Shown: piece after piece, positions 12,141-14,076 of the stretch
How positions within the stretch are numbered: the stretch's first letter is position 1
Layout: the number at the start of each line of letters is the position of its first letter
Assembly: GCA_012800515.1 (NCBI GenBank)
Contig: JAAZJE010000085.1
Location: forward strand, 1 to 14,076
Length of the DNA: 14,076 nt
From: Clostridiaceae bacterium
Lineage (GTDB): Bacteria > Bacillota > Clostridia > Saccharofermentanales > Fastidiosipilaceae
Direction: 5' to 3'
The notes under the pieces: generated by a model
Told to the model about the DNA's origin: nothing
The model's database searches: none
Seen by the model: the letters and a program-made list of their open reading frames with translations, nothing else
Position numbers and translations under genes: made by a program

Positions 12141-14076
12141 ATGAAAATTCGTCATAAGTACCCGCGCAGACAACACAAGGAGCAATCTTATCATGACCCA
12201 CTGTCCCGTGAGGACGTCTGGTTCTACAGGCAGAAGCCGCACCGCTGGGGCTTTGCCGTTTTGCGCCCGGTACGCTGGATACAGATAACTTCGGTCTCAC
12301 TGATCGTCTTCTGCGCCATTCTGCAGATGGTGCCGGCTCGCATAATCGGATACTTCATCGACGACGTCCTCCGCAATCGCGACATGACGAATTTCGTCTT
12401 CCTAATTATCCTGATGGCGGCGCTCCCCCTGATCGAAGCCGGCCTCTACTTCGTGGGACGGGCGTGCGCACAGATCAGCAGCCAGTACGGCCTCGCGGTC
12501 CTACGCGACATCCTCTTCGACCGCCTCATGCGTAGCGACCAGCGCTTCTTCCAGAACACGCCGCCCGGCGAAATAATGGCTCGCCTGACCGGCGACCTCG
12601 ACATGGTGCGCTACTACTGGGCCTGGCTGCTTAACGTCACCTTTGAACAGACGGCGCTCTTCATCATCGGCGGCATCTACCTCTTCTTCCTGAACTGGAT
12701 CCTCGCCCTGACCTCGCTCTTCCTCACGCCGCTGATTGTCTACCTCGCCAGCCGCTACTCCAAAGAAATCCGCCCTTTCTGGACCTCAATCCGCCGCCAG
12801 TTCGAGAAGCTGAACACCGTCGTTGAGGAAAACATCACCGGCAACCGCGTCGTCCGCGCCTTCGTCAAAGCCGACTACGAAACCGAGCGCTTTGAGGTCG
12901 AGAACGACGCCTACCGCAACATGAACCAAGACGCCACGATGGTCTCCTCGCGCTACCACCCCCTGCTGAATGCGATCGGCACCGCCATGAGCATCCCTGT
13001 TCTGCTCGTCGGCGGCATTCTCGTCATCAACGGCACAATGTCCCTCGGCGAACTCGTCACATTCAATAGTTTGCTGTACGTAATCAGCAGCCCGGCCCGC
13101 CAAGCCGGCTTTATCATCGGCGATCTCCAGCGCTACACCGTCTCCGCCGAAAAAATCATCGACATGCTCGGCATGGATCCGGAAATCAAATCCCCGCAAC
13201 AGCCGGACTCCCTCAGCTCCCCCGCCGCCTACAACCGCCAAACCATCCGCCCCTCCCGACCCATGCGCATCATCAACTGGTTCCGCACCGCCATCCTGCG
13301 CCGCGACCCCCTCCCCGCCTACCTCGGCTACCCGTACGCCGCCTATACCGAGCGCAAAGCCCGCGCCTTAATGAAAGACGACCTCGACGCCCTCATTACA
13401 AAAGCCCTTGCTCACGAGCAGCTCGACCTGACCCCGCTACGCGGCGAGATCGAGTTCCGCGACGTCAGCTTCGACTATCGCAAGGGCGAGCAAAAGCACC
13501 CGGTTCTCGAGGACATCAGCTTCACGATCAAGCCCGGCGAAGTCATCGGCATCACCGGCGCCACCGGCAGCGGCAAAACCACCCTGGTGCGCCTGCTCGC
13601 CCGCCTCTACGACCCCTCCCGCGGCGAAGTCCGCATCGACGGCAAACCCCTGCCCGAGTACGACCTGCGCCGACTGCGCGCCAACATCGGCGTCGTCACC
13701 CAGGAAGTCTTCCTCTTCTCCGACACAATCGAGGGCAACATCGCCTACGGCCGCCCCCACATGCCCTTCGCCGACATCGAGGCCTCGGCCGAGGCCGCCC
13801 AGGCCGCCGACTTCATCGCCCGCACCGCCGACGGCTACGGCACCATCATCGGCGAGCGCGGCACCGGCCTCTCCGGCGGCCAAAAACAGCGCATCTCGCT
13901 CGCCCGCGCCCTCGCCATCCGCCCGCCCATCCTCGTCCTCGACGACACAACCTCCGCCGTCGACGCCCACACCGACATCGCAATCCGCGCCAACCTCAAA
14001 CAACTCGACTGGCAGCCGACCACCATCATAATCGCCCACCGCATCGCCTCGCTACGCCACGCCGACCGCATCTTCA
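12141..14076 (+). CDS. ABC exporter half-transporter, degenerate-site subunit (BmrC/LmrC/MdlA-like), cut by the window edge
   Basis: The first 645 residues of a type IV ABC exporter: a six-helix membrane domain (about 50-330) fused to a nucleotide-binding domain (from about 435). Visible motifs are Walker A GATGSGKTT (473-481), the Q-loop GVVTQEVFLFSDTI, signature LSGGQKQR (577-584), Walker B ILVLDD (597-602), D-loop SAVD (605-608) and H-loop IAHR (631-634). Asp602 occupies the place of the catalytic Glu, as in the degenerate subunits BmrC, LmrC and TM287, so a catalytic partner gene should follow directly. Between the membrane domain (ends near 350) and GEIEFRDVSF (435) there is an unusual insert of about 84 residues, Pro/Arg-rich with an acidic/Ala helix. 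The start follows GGAGGTG with a five-base gap. GC-ending codons become very frequent toward the 3' end. Likely a drug or lipid/peptide exporter. Confidence 0.92.
   Translation, partial: MKIRHKYPRRQHKEQSYHDPLSREDVWFYRQKPHRWGFAVLRPVRWIQITSVSLIVFCAILQMVPARIIGYFIDDVLRNRDMTNFVFLIILMAALPLIEAGLYFVGRACAQISSQYGLAVLRDILFDRLMRSDQRFFQNTPPGEIMARLTGDLDMVRYYWAWLLNVTFEQTALFIIGGIYLFFLNWILALTSLFLTPLIVYLASRYSKEIRPFWTSIRRQFEKLNTVVEENITGNRVVRAFVKADYETERFEVENDAYRNMNQDATMVSSRYHPLLNAIGTAMSIPVLLVGGILVINGTMSLGELVTFNSLLYVISSPARQAGFIIGDLQRYTVSAEKIIDMLGMDPEIKSPQQPDSLSSPAAYNRQTIRPSRPMRIINWFRTAILRRDPLPAYLGYPYAAYTERKARALMKDDLDALITKALAHEQLDLTPLRGEIEFRDVSFDYRKGEQKHPVLEDISFTIKPGEVIGITGATGSGKTTLVRLLARLYDPSRGEVRIDGKPLPEYDLRRLRANIGVVTQEVFLFSDTIEGNIAYGRPHMPFADIEASAEAAQAADFIARTADGYGTIIGERGTGLSGGQKQRISLARALAIRPPILVLDDTTSAVDAHTDIAIRANLKQLDWQPTTIIIAHRIASLRHADRIF

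Noticed and set aside
13437..14039. Leftward 200-residue Gly/Ala/Asp-rich frame (and a similar one at 12786-13241)
   Set aside because: Both are antisense shadows of the ABC exporter caused by its strong C-ending codon bias; they have no family features.

Overview
The window looks like a chromosomal segment of a low-to-mid-GC Gram-positive bacterium, most likely Bacillota of the Clostridia type. The reasons are strong AGGAG-type ribosome binding sites, sigma-A-like promoters (two of the extended -10 form), an LplA/LplB/LplC-type sugar ABC importer with a lipoprotein binding protein, and a UBA-like plus DUF4342 protein of a kind common in Clostridia. This placement is inference; there is no rRNA or other phylogenetic marker in the window.

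Region 1 (1-8835) is a carbohydrate-use locus. A Gfo/Idh/MocA oxidoreductase runs off the left edge. Diverging from it is a two-gene rightward unit: an HpcH/HpaI-family aldolase and an aldo/keto reductase, closed by a terminator at 2485-2517. Converging on that terminator is a leftward unit: LplB-type permease, LplC-type permease, a lipoprotein solute-binding protein, two stem-loops, and a cytoplasmic beta-propeller glycosidase-like protein. No ATPase for the importer is encoded here, as is usual for families that share an MsmX-type ATPase. A divergent AraC-family regulator sits beside the importer promoter. The simplest reading is uptake of an oligosaccharide (possibly derived from plant or host glycans), cleavage or phosphorolysis inside the cell, then oxidoreduction and retro-aldol cleavage of a sugar acid. 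The substrate cannot be read from the sequence.

Region 2 (8836-11480) holds a leftward UBA/DUF4342 protein with a striking Cys/Asp/Glu-rich linker and tail, and a rightward DUF559-like protein (PD-(D/E)XK-type fold) with a very basic C-terminal extension. A strong intrinsic terminator follows.

Region 3 (11481-12058) appears non-coding and is built from repeats. Four copies of a 24-base motif alternate in orientation (+,-,+,-) and so form two inward-facing pairs. The first pair brackets nearly five copies of a 21-base tandem repeat.

Region 4 (12059-14076) has a possible short leader ORF whose stop lies one base before the start of an ABC exporter half-transporter. That gene runs off the right edge. 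Its Walker B is followed by Asp rather than Glu, the mark of the degenerate-site subunit of heterodimeric exporters (BmrC/LmrC/TM287 type), so a partner gene is expected just outside the window. It also has an unusual insert of about 84 residues between the membrane and nucleotide-binding domains.

The most unusual signals are the alternating inverted-repeat cluster, the leader ORF and linker insert of the exporter, the two AraC-type half-sites 22 bp apart, and the A8 tract that separates the best ribosome binding site from the LplB reading frame.
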